Below are positions 24,474-33,891 of a DNA stretch of 64,000 nucleotides, piece by piece (the stretch's first letter is position 1; every line of letters starts with the position of its first letter). A model generated the notes under the pieces. It saw only the letters and a program-made list of their open reading frames with translations, made no database searches and had not been told where the DNA came from. The position numbers and the translations under genes were made by a program. The stretch comes from Streptomyces xantholiticus (GTDB lineage: Bacteria > Actinomycetota > Actinomycetes > Streptomycetales > Streptomycetaceae): contig NZ_BMWB01000001.1 in NCBI RefSeq assembly GCF_014651015.1, positions 780,137 through 844,136 of the forward strand, read 5' to 3'.

Positions 24474-26441
24474 TCACCCGCCCATGGCCGACTGCGGCCG
24501 CCGTCCGAGGAGTTCGGCCGCTCCGCGCCGGGTCGCGGCGACGACCACCCGGTCCTGGGCCCGCAGCACGTACCCGGGGTGGAGGTCCCACACGAGTCCG
24601 GTCGGGTTGTCCTCCCGGTCGCGGCGGGCGTTCGCCAGGTCGGGCTGCCGCTCGTCGGGCTCCGTCGCGTCGAGGGCGATGATTCGCCAGGCGCCCGGCC
24701 GGAACGCCTCGGCGACGGTACGCCCCTCCAGTCGCGGGTGCCCGGCCACATCGACGGCGGCGAAGAGCAGCACCTTGCGTTCCACCGGTACGGCGCCGAG
24801 GATCTGACGCCCCATCATGGCCACGGCGAACGACGGGGCGGCGAGCGTGGAGACGCTGCGGCTGCGGGTCAGCGCGTGAGGGTGGGCGGCGCGGAGGCTG
24901 CGGTAGACGGCGGTCGCGAAGTCGTCGTCGTAGACGCGCAGCGCGACCCGCAGGTCGGGTTTGGCGGAGCGGGCGTACAGCGCGGCCTCGAGGTTGGTGG
25001 TGTCGACACTGGTCAGGGCGAGCAGCGCGTGCGCTCGGTGGATCTTGGCGGCTTCCAGTACGCCTTCCTCGGTCACGTCGCCGATCACGGTAGGCACCCG
25101 CAGCCGGCGGACGAGGGGGATGCCCCGGGCCTCGGGGTCCTCCTCGACGCAGACGACGGGGATGCCCAGTTCACGCAGCCGCATGAGCACCCTCGTGCCG
25201 ATCTTTCCCAGCCCCAACAGCACGACGTGGCCGGACAGCCCGCGGGGCGGCTTGCGCAGGGCGGACGCGTTGCGGAAGGTGCCGAGGGCCTCCAGCGCGG
25301 CCGCCACGGTCAGAGGCAGCAGCAGCAAGCCCGCGATGCCGGTGAGCAGTTGCAGGATCTGCCGGTCGGCGTCCGCGCCCTTGGCGGGGTCCCCCATGGC
25401 GAGCAGGTCGAGCAGCACCAGGTACATGGCGTGCAGCGGATCGTCGCCGGTGGTGATCCAGGAGGCCACGGCGAGGGCCACGACGGCCGCGCCGAGACCG
25501 GCGAGCGACCAGCGCAGCCGCCTCGAGAAGAGCCGGCCGATGGGGACCCTGCGGCCGGAGAGGGGGCCGGGTGCGCGGCCCTGCGCACTGTGCGTGATCG
25601 CCTCGAGCACGACGGTGCCGCGGCCGGTGGCCTCGGCGACGCTCCGGTCGTCGGGCAGCAGGCGCGGTCCCTCCCGCCCGCTCCGGTCGGAACCCTCCGC
25701 TCCGGCCGGGTCGTTGGTGGTGGACGACAGCAGGGCGAGCGTGCACAGGCCGGGGTCGGCGACCTCGCCCCGGGCGGGCGGGGTGCGTTCGACGGCCCGC
25801 AGCAGCAGACCGTCCGCCTGAACGATCTTGCTGGTGCCGGCCACGGCGGTCGCGGCCAGCGAGGGGGCCGCCGTGTCGGCGTCGGAGAGCACGGTGGTGG
25901 ACGCGTCGAGCGCCTGCCCGTCGAGATCCGGGAGGGCCAGTGCGGCGGCCTGGTCGAGGAGGGCTGCCAGATGCTGGCCGAGTTTGCGGTTGTAGAGCCG
26001 GATCACCAGCCGCAGATGCGGATTGAGCCGGCGTGCGGCGAGCGCGGCCCGGATGTTCGTCTCGTCGTCGTCGTGGACCAGGGCCAGGGCCGCGGCGCGG
26101 CCGATGCCGGCCTCGACCAGGACGTCCTCGTCCAGTTCCGGGGCCTCGACGACCCGGGGGATGTCCGGCGGCGGGGTGTCGCCGGGAGCGGTCGTCGTGA
26201 CGACGGCCCGGCTCATGGCGGCGGACATCCGGCCGAAGAAGGCGGATGCCCGCACCCGTCCGGACAGCGGCCGTTCGGGGCTTCTCGACGCCTGCGCGGT
26301 GGGTACGACGAGGGTGACCCGCTCCCCGTAGACCTCGCGGAGTTCGACCGCCAGCCGGTGGACGAGGGCATCGTCTCCGCACACGATCATATGACCCTGG
26401 GCGGTGGGGAGTTGCGCCTGGTGAGGGAGTGAGGAGGACAC
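24474..26441 (-). CDS. Two-RCK potassium-channel-like protein with abnormal selectivity filter
   Basis: 655 aa from GTG at 26441. Residues 17-240 form a first NAD-binding TrkA-N/RCK domain (HMIVCGDDALVHRLAVELRE). Residues 311-329 are a first membrane helix, 335-352 a pore-loop-like segment, and 362-386 a second helix. Residues 403-655 hold a second RCK N/C pair (GHVVLLGLGKIGTRVLMRLR, then AHALLALTSVDTTNLEAALY). TM-loop-TM-RCK is the MthK/CASTOR channel layout, but the filter position reads LLDLLAMGDP instead of TVGYGD, so K+ selectivity is doubtful. It may be a non-selective channel or a sensor. It lies downstream of the binding-protein-like gene by 78 bp. Shorter starts, such as ATG at 26390, are possible. 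Confidence 0.78.
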   Translation of the reverse strand: MSSSLPHQAQLPTAQGHMIVCGDDALVHRLAVELREVYGERVTLVVPTAQASRSPERPLSGRVRASAFFGRMSAAMSRAVVTTTAPGDTPPPDIPRVVEAPELDEDVLVEAGIGRAAALALVHDDDETNIRAALAARRLNPHLRLVIRLYNRKLGQHLAALLDQAAALALPDLDGQALDASTTVLSDADTAAPSLAATAVAGTSKIVQADGLLLRAVERTPPARGEVADPGLCTLALLSSTTNDPAGAEGSDRSGREGPRLLPDDRSVAEATGRGTVVLEAITHSAQGRAPGPLSGRRVPIGRLFSRRLRWSLAGLGAAVVALAVASWITTGDDPLHAMYLVLLDLLAMGDPAKGADADRQILQLLTGIAGLLLLPLTVAAALEALGTFRNASALRKPPRGLSGHVVLLGLGKIGTRVLMRLRELGIPVVCVEEDPEARGIPLVRRLRVPTVIGDVTEEGVLEAAKIHRAHALLALTSVDTTNLEAALYARSAKPDLRVALRVYDDDFATAVYRSLRAAHPHALTRSRSVSTLAAPSFAVAMMGRQILGAVPVERKVLLFAAVDVAGHPRLEGRTVAEAFRPGAWRIIALDATEPDERQPDLANARRDREDNPTGLVWDLHPGYVLRAQDRVVVAATRRGAAELLGRRPQSAMGG

Positions 26442-26519
26442 ACCTCATAGACTGCCGTGCGCCGCCCCCCGGTTGCGCCTCGGGGCCCTGTCCCCGGGAC
26501 GACGCCGCCCGGCCGGCCG

Positions 26520-27407
26520 TCAGGACGACGGCTCAACTGCCTCCAGCGCCTCGGCGACCGCGTCGAAGAACCGGGCATGGGCGGCGGCGCTGGGCGGGAG
26601 CTCCGGGGTCCACGGCAGGAGCCGTGCCCGGGACTCGATCGCGTCCCAGTCCGCGACCCCGCGCAACCGCTCCAGCGGGAACGCGTTGGAGCGCACATCG
26701 GCCAGCACCACGTCCGGTTCCAGCCGGCCGGCCGCGCCCCAGTCGGTGGTGGACCAGTTGACTCCTGCGCCCGGCTCCGGCGCCGCCGTGCCGACGCCGT
26801 ACCGGGACAGCGCACGCAGGTCCGGCCAGGCTTCGGGCCTGGCGATGTGGACGCCGTCGGGGCCCGCCGGTGACAGCGCCAGGACCCGCGCCCCCACGGC
26901 TCCGTCGGCTGCCGCCCGCAGCCGGGCCCGTGCCGCGGCCAGTGCGGACCCGGCCGGTGGTGGCTCCGGATCCGCCCCGAGCGACCGCGCCAGCGCTCCG
27001 AACCGGTCACGCACCTCGTCCAGGGAGCGCCCCTGGCCGACGTCGAGCACCACGACCGGTAGGCGCTCCTCCAGGTACTTGGCCGTGTCGGGGTCCAGGC
27101 CGTAGACCTGCTCGGAGCCGTAGGTCACGGCCACCACCAGGTCGGGCCGGGCCGCCAGCACGGTGTCCGCGTCGACCCCCGGACCGGACCCGAGGTAGGG
27201 GGTCCCGTCCAGCGGCAGGTCACCGGCCTTGGCCGGGTCGGGGCCCGCGCCGTCGTGCGCGGAGCCGAACAGTCCCGCGGGCCGCAGGCCGTGGTCGAAC
27301 AGCGCGGCACCCGCCTGTATGTAGGTGATCAGCCGGGACGGTATGTGCGGCGCGGATGCCAACCGGCCGCGGTCGTCGAGGAATTCCCACTGTGTCCGTT
27401 GCGCCAT
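26520..27407 (-). CDS. Cytosolic class III binding-protein-fold (FecB-like) protein
   Basis: 295 aa. ATG at 27407 is preceded by GGTGGGGG; ATG at 27425 has no ribosome site. The fold signature is that of metal-chelate ABC binding proteins: PSRLITYIQAGAALFDHGL, RPDLVVAVTYGSEQVYGLDP, LPVVVLDVGQGRSLDEVRDRFGALA, then a linker helix and a second lobe ending in EPDVVLADVRSN. However, there is no signal peptide or lipobox with either start, so the product should stay in the cytosol. No permease or ATPase gene is adjacent. It could bind an imported chelate or act as a sensor. It lies 116 bp downstream of the sensor kinase on the same strand. Confidence 0.76.
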   Translation of the reverse strand: MAQRTQWEFLDDRGRLASAPHIPSRLITYIQAGAALFDHGLRPAGLFGSAHDGAGPDPAKAGDLPLDGTPYLGSGPGVDADTVLAARPDLVVAVTYGSEQVYGLDPDTAKYLEERLPVVVLDVGQGRSLDEVRDRFGALARSLGADPEPPPAGSALAAARARLRAAADGAVGARVLALSPAGPDGVHIARPEAWPDLRALSRYGVGTAAPEPGAGVNWSTTDWGAAGRLEPDVVLADVRSNAFPLERLRGVADWDAIESRARLLPWTPELPPSAAAHARFFDAVAEALEAVEPSS

Positions 27408-27523
27408 ACGGCACGCCCCCACCATCGAGCAGTCGTCGGTCCTGTCGCCCCCGTTCCGACGTTGCCTGCCCAGCCGCCGGACGGCTCACGCCTTTCGGCC
27501 GCCGCGGTTTCGGCCAAAGCCGG

Positions 27524-28642
27524 TCAGTGCGGTGCGGCGGCCGCGGGAATGGACACCTCGAATCGGCAGCCGCCCGTCACGTTGGACACCTCGGCGCGGC
27601 CGGCGTGCGCCTCGACGATGCCGCGGACGATCGCCAGCCCCAGGCCTGCCCCGGCCGGCGGTGTACGGGCCTGGGAGCCGCGCCAGCCCGTGTCGAACAC
27701 ACGGGGGAGGTCGTCCTCCGGAATCCCTCCGCAGCCGTCGGTGACGGACAGCACCACCCACTCGTCGCGGCGCTCCGCGGCGACGGCGACCGTGCCATCG
27801 GCCGGCGTGCGGCGGATCGCGTTCACCAGCAGGTTCGCAAGGACCCTGGTCATCTCCTTGCCGTCCACCTCGACCGGTACCGGCTCGACACCCTCGCCGA
27901 CCAGGCGCACCCGGTGCTCGCGGGCCAGCGGGTCGGCGCCCGCGAGGGCCTCCCCGACGAGGTCGTAGACCGACATTCGGGTCGGGGAGAGCGCGAGCGC
28001 GCCCGCGTGGATACGGGACAGCTCGAACAGGTCGCCGACCATCGAGTTCAGCCGGTCGACCTCGGTGCGGATCTGCCGGAAGTAGCGCTCGGGGTCCTGG
28101 ACGACACCGTCCTCCAGCGCCTCCGACATCGCGCGCAGGCCGGCGAGGGGGGTGCGCAGATCGTGCGAGATCCAGGCGACCAGCTCGCGTCGGGACGTCT
28201 CCAGGGCGCGCTCACGTTCTCGGGACGCGGCGAGCCGGTCGCTGGTGGCCGCGAGTTCCCTGCTCAGGGCGTCCAGCTCGGCGGTGGAGGCGCCGCCGGG
28301 CGCGGCGAAGGAGCCGCCTTCCCCGAACGAGCGTGCGGCCAGGGTCAGTTCACGGCTGCGCGCGACCACCCACCGACCGAGCAGCAGCGCCGTCGCGAGC
28401 GAGACGACGGCCGCCATCGCCACGACCATGGTGACCACGGTCAGGTCGTGCGCCGAGAGGAACATGGCCTGCGCGACCGCCAGCGTGCCGGCGAGCATCG
28501 CGGTGACCGTCACGGCCGCGACCACGGTCAGGGACACCACGACGGAACGGTGCCGCAGCGCCCGCAGTACGAGTGCGCCGGCGACACCGGCCGCCACGGC
28601 ACCGAGCAGGGCGTAGAGCGCGATGAGCAGCATGTCCCGCAC
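27524..28642 (-). CDS. Membrane sensor histidine kinase
   Basis: 372 aa. GTG at 28642, 5 bp after the response-regulator stop and with AAGGGGG upstream. Three hydrophobic segments lie within the first 90 residues (LLIALYALLGAVAAGVAGAL, VVVSLTVVAAVTVTAMLAG, VVTMVVAMAAVVSLATALLL) with very short loops, so sensing probably occurs in or at the membrane. A HAMP-like linker leads to the H-box ELVAWISHDLRTPLAGLRAM, N-box VLANLLVNAIRRTP, G1 SVTDGCGGIPEDDLPRVF and G2 PPAGAGLGLAIVRGIV. It phosphorylates the OmpR-type regulator encoded just upstream. The signal is not deducible; position suggests envelope or ion stress. Confidence 0.92.
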   Translation of the reverse strand: MRDMLLIALYALLGAVAAGVAGALVLRALRHRSVVVSLTVVAAVTVTAMLAGTLAVAQAMFLSAHDLTVVTMVVAMAAVVSLATALLLGRWVVARSRELTLAARSFGEGGSFAAPGGASTAELDALSRELAATSDRLAASRERERALETSRRELVAWISHDLRTPLAGLRAMSEALEDGVVQDPERYFRQIRTEVDRLNSMVGDLFELSRIHAGALALSPTRMSVYDLVGEALAGADPLAREHRVRLVGEGVEPVPVEVDGKEMTRVLANLLVNAIRRTPADGTVAVAAERRDEWVVLSVTDGCGGIPEDDLPRVFDTGWRGSQARTPPAGAGLGLAIVRGIVEAHAGRAEVSNVTGGCRFEVSIPAAAAPH

Positions 28643-28647
28643 GGCGA

Positions 28648-29349
<702 letters not shown>

Positions 29350-29460
29350 ATCGCCAGTGTCCTCGCCCGGCGGGCGGCGCGGCGCGGCGGACCGTCTTAC
29401 GAATCCATGACGTCCGATTCCTTCAAGACCGCCGGCCCGGCCCCGCCCTAGCGTGAGGAC

Positions 29461-29853
29461 ATGACTCCACGATTCGACGCGGTCGGCCTGGTCGTCAGCG
29501 ACATGGCCGCCTCACTCGCCTTCTACCGCCGCCTCGGTCTCGACATCCCCGCCGACGCCGACACGGCCCCGCACACGGAGGCCGTGCTCCCCGGCGGGCT
29601 GCGCCTGCTGTTCGACACCGAGGAGACGATCCGCTCCTTCGACCCGGGCTGGACCCGGCCCACCGGCGGCGAACGCATGGGCCCGGCTTTCCGCTGCGAC
29701 AGCCCCGCGGAGGTCGACGCGGTCCACGACGAGCTCGTCGCCGCCGGCCACCGCAGCCACCTGGGGCCGTGGGACGCAGTGTGGGGCCAGCGCTACGCGG
29801 TCGTGCTCGACCCCGACGGGCTCGGCATCTCGCTCTTCGCCAACGCGTCGTAA
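29461..29853 (+). CDS. VOC-superfamily (glyoxalase/bleomycin-resistance-like) protein
   Basis: 130 aa from ATG at 29461, 111 bp from the divergent response regulator. It contains one pair of beta-alpha-beta-beta-beta modules ([20 protein letters not shown] and [15 protein letters not shown]), as in small vicinal-oxygen-chelate proteins. The usual metal ligands are only partly present: no His is seen at the first-strand position, where VGLVVSD stands, so metal dependence is uncertain. Candidate roles are antibiotic binding or an isomerase/lyase. Its last 61 bp overlap the 3' end of the opposite-strand AraC-type gene. Confidence 0.8.
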   Translation: MTPRFDAVGLVVSDMAASLAFYRRLGLDIPADADTAPHTEAVLPGGLRLLFDTEETIRSFDPGWTRPTGGERMGPAFRCDSPAEVDAVHDELVAAGHRSHLGPWDAVWGQRYAVVLDPDGLGISLFANAS

Positions 29854-30509
29854 GCACCGAGGGTGACACCGGCCAGTGCGCGCATCTCCCGGGCGAGGTG
29901 CGCCTGGTCGGCACAGCCCGCCGCGTGCGCCGCGTCCCCGTACGGGACACCGCGGCGTACGAGCTCCAGAGCGCGCTGCAGCCGCAGGATGCGGGCCAGT
30001 GTCTTGGGGCCGTAGCCGAAGGCGTCCAGCGACCGACGGTGCAGCTGCCGGGCGCTCAGGCCGGCCGCGTCGGCGGCTGCGGCCACCGTGCCGCCGCCGT
30101 CGAGGTGCCGTACCACGGCGGCCGTCAGCGGGTCCGGCGGCACGGCCCGCTCCCTCGCGACCGCCTCCAGCGCGGCCGGCCGGTCCGCCGCTTCGCCGAC
30201 GCGCTCGGCGAGTCTGCGCGCTGCTGCGCCGCCCCACAGGTCCGCGAGCTCGACGCGCCGGTCCCGCAGCTCGTGCGCGGGCACGCCGAGCAGTGCGGGC
30301 GCGGCCCCGGGCGCGAACCGGATCCCCGCCCAGGAGGCTGCGCCGGCGGGTGCATGGGCGTGGGTGTCGGGACCGGCGACCAACAGCCGCCCCTCGGACC
30401 ACAGCAGATCCATGCATCCGTCGGGAAGCACGGGGTACGTGACGCCGGCACCCGCGGCCCGCGTCCATACGACGGCGCCCGGTATCCGGGACGCCCACTC
30501 CTCGTACAC
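29793..30509 (-). CDS. AraC-family transcriptional regulator
   Basis: 238 aa from GTG at 30509 ([18 protein letters not shown], the usual start of this DUF6597-type subgroup). GGGAGG is nearly adjacent to the GTG, so translation initiation may be unusual; an upstream ATG at 30641 would place the start inside the promoter of the divergent oxidoreductase. The N-terminal 120 residues form a small sensory domain ([20 protein letters not shown]). The C-terminal AraC double HTH has [37 protein letters not shown] and [20 protein letters not shown]. The 3' end overlaps the convergent VOC gene by 61 bp. It may control the divergent oxidoreductase gene. Confidence 0.85.
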   Translation of the reverse strand: MYEEWASRIPGAVVWTRAAGAGVTYPVLPDGCMDLLWSEGRLLVAGPDTHAHAPAGAASWAGIRFAPGAAPALLGVPAHELRDRRVELADLWGGAAARRLAERVGEAADRPAALEAVARERAVPPDPLTAAVVRHLDGGGTVAAAADAAGLSARQLHRRSLDAFGYGPKTLARILRLQRALELVRRGVPYGDAAHAAGCADQAHLAREMRALAGVTLGAYDALAKSEMPSPSGSSTTA

Positions 30510-30612
30510 CCTCCCGAGGCTAGCGGGGGGCGTTTCGCTCCGCCCTCCCCCTACGGCGGCGCGCGGCAGCAGCGCGAGCACCGGAACGTGGCGCACCTCA
30601 CACTCACAGGCG

Positions 30613-30628
30613 TACCTACTGGTCGGTA
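30613..30628. promoter_or_regulatory. Imperfect palindrome in the AraC/oxidoreductase promoter region
   Basis: TACCTACTGGTCGGTA is a 16-bp imperfect inverted repeat (6 of 8 pairs match) located 31 bp before the oxidoreductase start. Its GACC/GGTC halves resemble operators of TetR-family repressors that often control such oxidoreductases. No TetR gene lies in the neighbourhood, so the reader is unknown. Confidence 0.4.
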
Positions 30629-30658
30629 TGGTCGGAGCCACTGACGACAGGAGGCACC

Positions 30659-31666
30659 ATGTCTGCGACCAACCGCCAGATCCGACTTGCAGCCCGCCCC
30701 GTGGGTGATGTGAAACCCGAGGACTGGGAGCACGTCTCCGCGCCCGTGGAGACGCCCGGTCCCGGCCAGTTCGCGGGAAGGACGCTCGTCATGTCGCTCG
30801 ACCCCGCGATGCGCGGCTGGCTCGACGACCGCCCCTCCTATCTTCCGCCCGTCGGGCTCGGCGACGTGATGCGCGCGGGATCGGTCATCGAGGTGACCGC
30901 CTCCAACCACCCCGACTTCCGGCCCGGTGATCACGTCGTAGGTACGTTCGGCGTCCAGGAGCACGTCGTTTCGGACGGCAAGGGCGCCCTGAAGGTCGAC
31001 ACCTCGCTCGCGCCGGCCTCGACGTACCTGGGCGCGCTCGGCATGCCCGGCATGACCGCGTACTTCGGGCTGCTGGACGTCGGTGCCCTCAAGGACGGCG
31101 AGACCGTCGTCGTCTCGGGCGCGGCCGGTGCGGTCGGCACGATGGTCGGCCAGATCGCCAAGGTGAAGGGGTGCCGCGTCATCGGCATCGCCGGCGGGCC
31201 CGAGAAGTGCGCACTGCTCACCGACGAACTGGGATTCGACGCGGCGATCGACTACCGCGCCGGCGACGTCAAGCGGGCGCTGCGCGAGCAGACTCCTGAC
31301 GGCATCGACGTCTACTTCGACAACGTCGGAGGTGACATCCTCGACGCCGCGCTCACCCGGTTGGCCATGAACGCCCGTGTGGTCGTCTGCGGCGCGATCA
31401 GCCAGTACAACAACGCCACACCGGTCAAGGGCCCGTCGAACTACATGACCCTGCTCGTGCGCCGTGCCCGCATGGAAGGCTTCGTGGTCTTCGACTACGC
31501 CAAGCGCTTCGCACAGGCCGGACAGGAGATCGCCGGCTGGATCGGCGACGGCCGGCTCAAGGTCAAGGAGCATGTGGTGAAGGGGACGGTGGACGACTTC
31601 CCCGAGACGCTGCAGATGCTCTTCCGGGGCGAGAACGTCGGCAAGCTCGTGCTGGAGCTGGCATGA
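30659..31666 (+). CDS. NADP-dependent MDR-family oxidoreductase
   Basis: 335 aa from ATG at 30659 after AGGAGG. A medium-chain dehydrogenase/reductase of the zinc-free leukotriene-B4-dehydrogenase/prostaglandin-reductase group: [20 protein letters not shown] near the N-terminus, Rossmann motif [20 protein letters not shown] at about residues 148-167, [15 protein letters not shown] motif ([17 protein letters not shown]), and CGAISQYN. Such enzymes reduce alpha,beta-unsaturated ketones or aldehydes with NADPH. The SDR gene follows with an ATGA overlap, giving a two-gene redox operon. Confidence 0.9.
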   Translation: MSATNRQIRLAARPVGDVKPEDWEHVSAPVETPGPGQFAGRTLVMSLDPAMRGWLDDRPSYLPPVGLGDVMRAGSVIEVTASNHPDFRPGDHVVGTFGVQEHVVSDGKGALKVDTSLAPASTYLGALGMPGMTAYFGLLDVGALKDGETVVVSGAAGAVGTMVGQIAKVKGCRVIGIAGGPEKCALLTDELGFDAAIDYRAGDVKRALREQTPDGIDVYFDNVGGDILDAALTRLAMNARVVVCGAISQYNNATPVKGPSNYMTLLVRRARMEGFVVFDYAKRFAQAGQEIAGWIGDGRLKVKEHVVKGTVDDFPETLQMLFRGENVGKLVLELA

Positions 31667-32451
31667 CCGCCGAGGGCCGCGCCGCGCGGAGCATGACGGC
31701 GCCGCTGAGCGGCAAGGTCGCGATCGTGACGGGCGGCGCCAGTGGACTGGGCCGGGCCACGGCGCTGGCACTGGCCGAGGCGGGCGCCGAGGTGGTCGTC
31801 GCCGATCTCGACGCGGAGGGCGGCCGGGAGGTGGCCGACATCGTCGGCGGTCACTTCCGGGCGTGCGACGTCTCCGACCTCGATGCGAACCGTGCTCTGG
31901 TGGACTTCGCCGTCGAGCACTGCGGTGGTGTCGACATCGCCTTCCTGAACGCGGGCGTGTCGACGGGCTGCGGTGTCGGCGACGACTTCGACCTGGCGCG
32001 CTACCGCCGTGCCATGGGCGCCAACCTCGACGGCGTGGTCTTCGGTACCCATGCGGTCCTGCCGGCACTGCGGGCCCGCGGCGGTGGGTCGATCGTGGCG
32101 ACCGCCTCCCTGGCCGGTCTGGCCTCGGTACCTCTCGACCCTCTGTACGGCGCCAACAAGCATGCTGTGGTCGGACTCGCACGCTCCCTGGGGCCGGCGC
32201 TGGTGCCCGACGCCATCCGGTTCAACGCGGTCTGTCCCGGCTACGCCGAGTCGCGGATCATCGACCCGCTGCGCGGCATGCTCTCCGAGCAGGGCATGCC
32301 GGTCATCCCGGCGGAGGTTGTCGCCGACACGGTGCTGCGGATCGTCACGGGCGACGGCGCCGGGGAATGCTGGTTCATCCAGCCCGGCCGCGAGCCGGAG
32401 CCGTTCCGCTTCCGCACCGTCCCGGGCCCGGGGAAGCCCGCCTACTCCTGA
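31663..32451 (+). CDS. Short-chain dehydrogenase/reductase
   Basis: 262 aa from ATG at 31663, overlapping the stop of the MDR gene. Classical SDR motifs: cofactor Gly-rich VAIVTGGASGLGRATALALA, Asp in VVVADLD that suggests NAD(H) preference, LNAG, catalytic Ser in ATASLAGLAS, and YGANK for Tyr and Lys, with NAVCPGYAES after it. Substrate is unknown. The genetic linkage to an NADPH-dependent enoyl reductase suggests sequential action on a carbonyl or alcohol. A perfect 14-bp hairpin 64 bp downstream ends the operon. Confidence 0.9.
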   Translation: MTAEGRAARSMTAPLSGKVAIVTGGASGLGRATALALAEAGAEVVVADLDAEGGREVADIVGGHFRACDVSDLDANRALVDFAVEHCGGVDIAFLNAGVSTGCGVGDDFDLARYRRAMGANLDGVVFGTHAVLPALRARGGGSIVATASLAGLASVPLDPLYGANKHAVVGLARSLGPALVPDAIRFNAVCPGYAESRIIDPLRGMLSEQGMPVIPAEVVADTVLRIVTGDGAGECWFIQPGREPEPFRFRTVPGPGKPAYS

Positions 32452-32515
32452 GCCGCAGCTCCGGACTGCCCCAGCCGCTCTGCCTCTGCCCGGCTGCGGC
32501 CCCGGGGCCAGGGAC

Positions 32516-32551
32516 CGGCCGGACCGCGCCAGGACACGCGCGGTCCGGCCG
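32516..32551. terminator. 14-bp bidirectional terminator hairpin
   Basis: CGGCCGGACCGCGC-caggacac-GCGCGGTCCGGCCG is a perfect 14-bp stem with an 8-nt loop, placed between the ends of the plus-strand SDR gene (32451) and the minus-strand YihY gene (32672). It can serve both. Confidence 0.85.
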
Positions 32552-32671
32552 TGCGGCGTCCGTTTGTGGTTGCGGTGGCTGCTGTCCAGCAACGGTCGTC
32601 CGAGCACTCCGCTCGCCAGCGGTGCAGCACCACTCGGACCGGCCCCCCGGGCCTGATCCGAACGAGGGACC

Positions 32672-33874
32672 CTACTCGTGCCCGTCCCGGCCGACGTCGC
32701 GGCCGTTCTCCCGCCCGTCCCGGCCGACGTCGCGGCCGTTCTCCCGCCCGTCCCGGGCGTCCCGCGTCGAGTGCAGCCTCGCCCGTACGTCGTCCACCGG
32801 CAGGAACTTCGACCAGCGCTCGGGGAACTCGGACGGCATGTCGCCGCCGCCCTCCTCGTCGTCCGCGTCGCCGTACATCTCCGCCGCCCGTGCCCGCGCC
32901 AGGAGTTCGGCCGCGTCGGCGGCCCGCGCCCGTTCGTTGGCGGCACGGGCGGCCGCCGTGGCGACCGAGGGCCAGACGCGGTCTATCGCGGCGTTGACGG
33001 CGGCGCCGACGAGGACGGCGAAGGCGGAGATGCCTATCCACAACAGGAAGGCGATGGGCGCGGCCAGCGAGCCGTAGATCGTGGGGCCCTCGACCGTACT
33101 GGTCAGGTAGATGCGCAGCAGGAGGCTGCCCAGGATCCACATGCCGAGCGCCACGAGCGCGCCGGGGATGTCCTCCACCCACGGGGAGCGCACGGGCACG
33201 GACACGTGGTACAGCGTCGTCAGGAAGGCGATGGAGAGCAGGATGACGACCGGCCAGTACAGCACGCGGACGACTTCCGTGCCGAAGGGCACGAGCTCCA
33301 CGACCCGGTCCGGGCCGACGACGGCGAGCGGCAGCACGACCGCGCCGATCAGCAGGGCCACCAGGTAGAGCAGGAAGGCGAGGAGCCTGGTCGCGACGAT
33401 GCCGCGGTGGCCGTCGAGCCCGTACATGACGGTGATCGTGTCGATGAAGACGTTGACGGCGCGCGAACCGGACCACAGGGCGATGGCGAAGCCGATGGAG
33501 ATGAGGTCGGGCCGGCCGCCCTGGGTGACGTCCTCGAGCAGTGGCCTTGCGATGTCGTTGACGCCGCGGTCGGAAAGGACCGTGCCGACGGCGGTGAGGA
33601 TGTTCTCCTCGATGGAGGCGACGGTGGTGGTGTTGGTCCAGTCGTCGATGTAGCCGAGCAGGCCGATCAGTCCGAGCATCAGCGGCGGCACGGACAGCAG
33701 CGTGAAGAACGCCGCCTCTGCCGCGAGTCCGAGGATGCGGTACTCGATGCAGGAGTTGACGGTGTCCTTCAGCAGCAGCCATGTCATCTTCCGCTTCGAG
33801 ACGTTGCGGTAGAGGACTCGGGCCCGGTGGAGCCGGCCCGAAGGCCGCTCGGGTGTTTCGTTTGCTGCCTGCAC
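32672..33874 (-). CDS. YihY/BrkB-family membrane protein with repeat tail
   Basis: 400 aa from GTG at 33874; AAGGAG directly abuts this codon, so the true start could be a little downstream (ATG giving MTWLLLKDTVNS). Six membrane segments with family signatures EAAFFTLLSVPPLMLGLIGL, DLISIGFAIALWSGSRAVNV, YWPVVILLSIAFLTTLYHV and GSLAAPIAFLLWIGISAFAV. The family was once misnamed ribonuclease BN; its function in membranes is unsettled. The last 110 residues are soluble and charged and end in two identical 11-residue units (RDGRENGRDVG), encoded by a 33-bp tandem repeat. It is divergent from the acyl-CoA dehydrogenase-like gene by only 17 bp. Confidence 0.86.
   Translation of the reverse strand: MQAANETPERPSGRLHRARVLYRNVSKRKMTWLLLKDTVNSCIEYRILGLAAEAAFFTLLSVPPLMLGLIGLLGYIDDWTNTTTVASIEENILTAVGTVLSDRGVNDIARPLLEDVTQGGRPDLISIGFAIALWSGSRAVNVFIDTITVMYGLDGHRGIVATRLLAFLLYLVALLIGAVVLPLAVVGPDRVVELVPFGTEVVRVLYWPVVILLSIAFLTTLYHVSVPVRSPWVEDIPGALVALGMWILGSLLLRIYLTSTVEGPTIYGSLAAPIAFLLWIGISAFAVLVGAAVNAAIDRVWPSVATAAARAANERARAADAAELLARARAAEMYGDADDEEGGGDMPSEFPERWSKFLPVDDVRARLHSTRDARDGRENGRDVGRDGRENGRDVGRDGHE
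32681..32746. repeat. Two-copy 33-bp tandem repeat in the YihY gene tail
   Basis: Positions 32681-32713 and 32714-32746 are identical 33-bp units, beginning CCCGTCCCGGCCGACGTCGC on the plus strand; a third partial copy (CCCGTCCCGG) follows at 32747. They encode the 11-residue unit RDGRENGRDVG. In-frame copy-number change by slippage is expected. Confidence 0.9.
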
Positions 33875-33891
33875 CTCCTTACCGTATCGGC

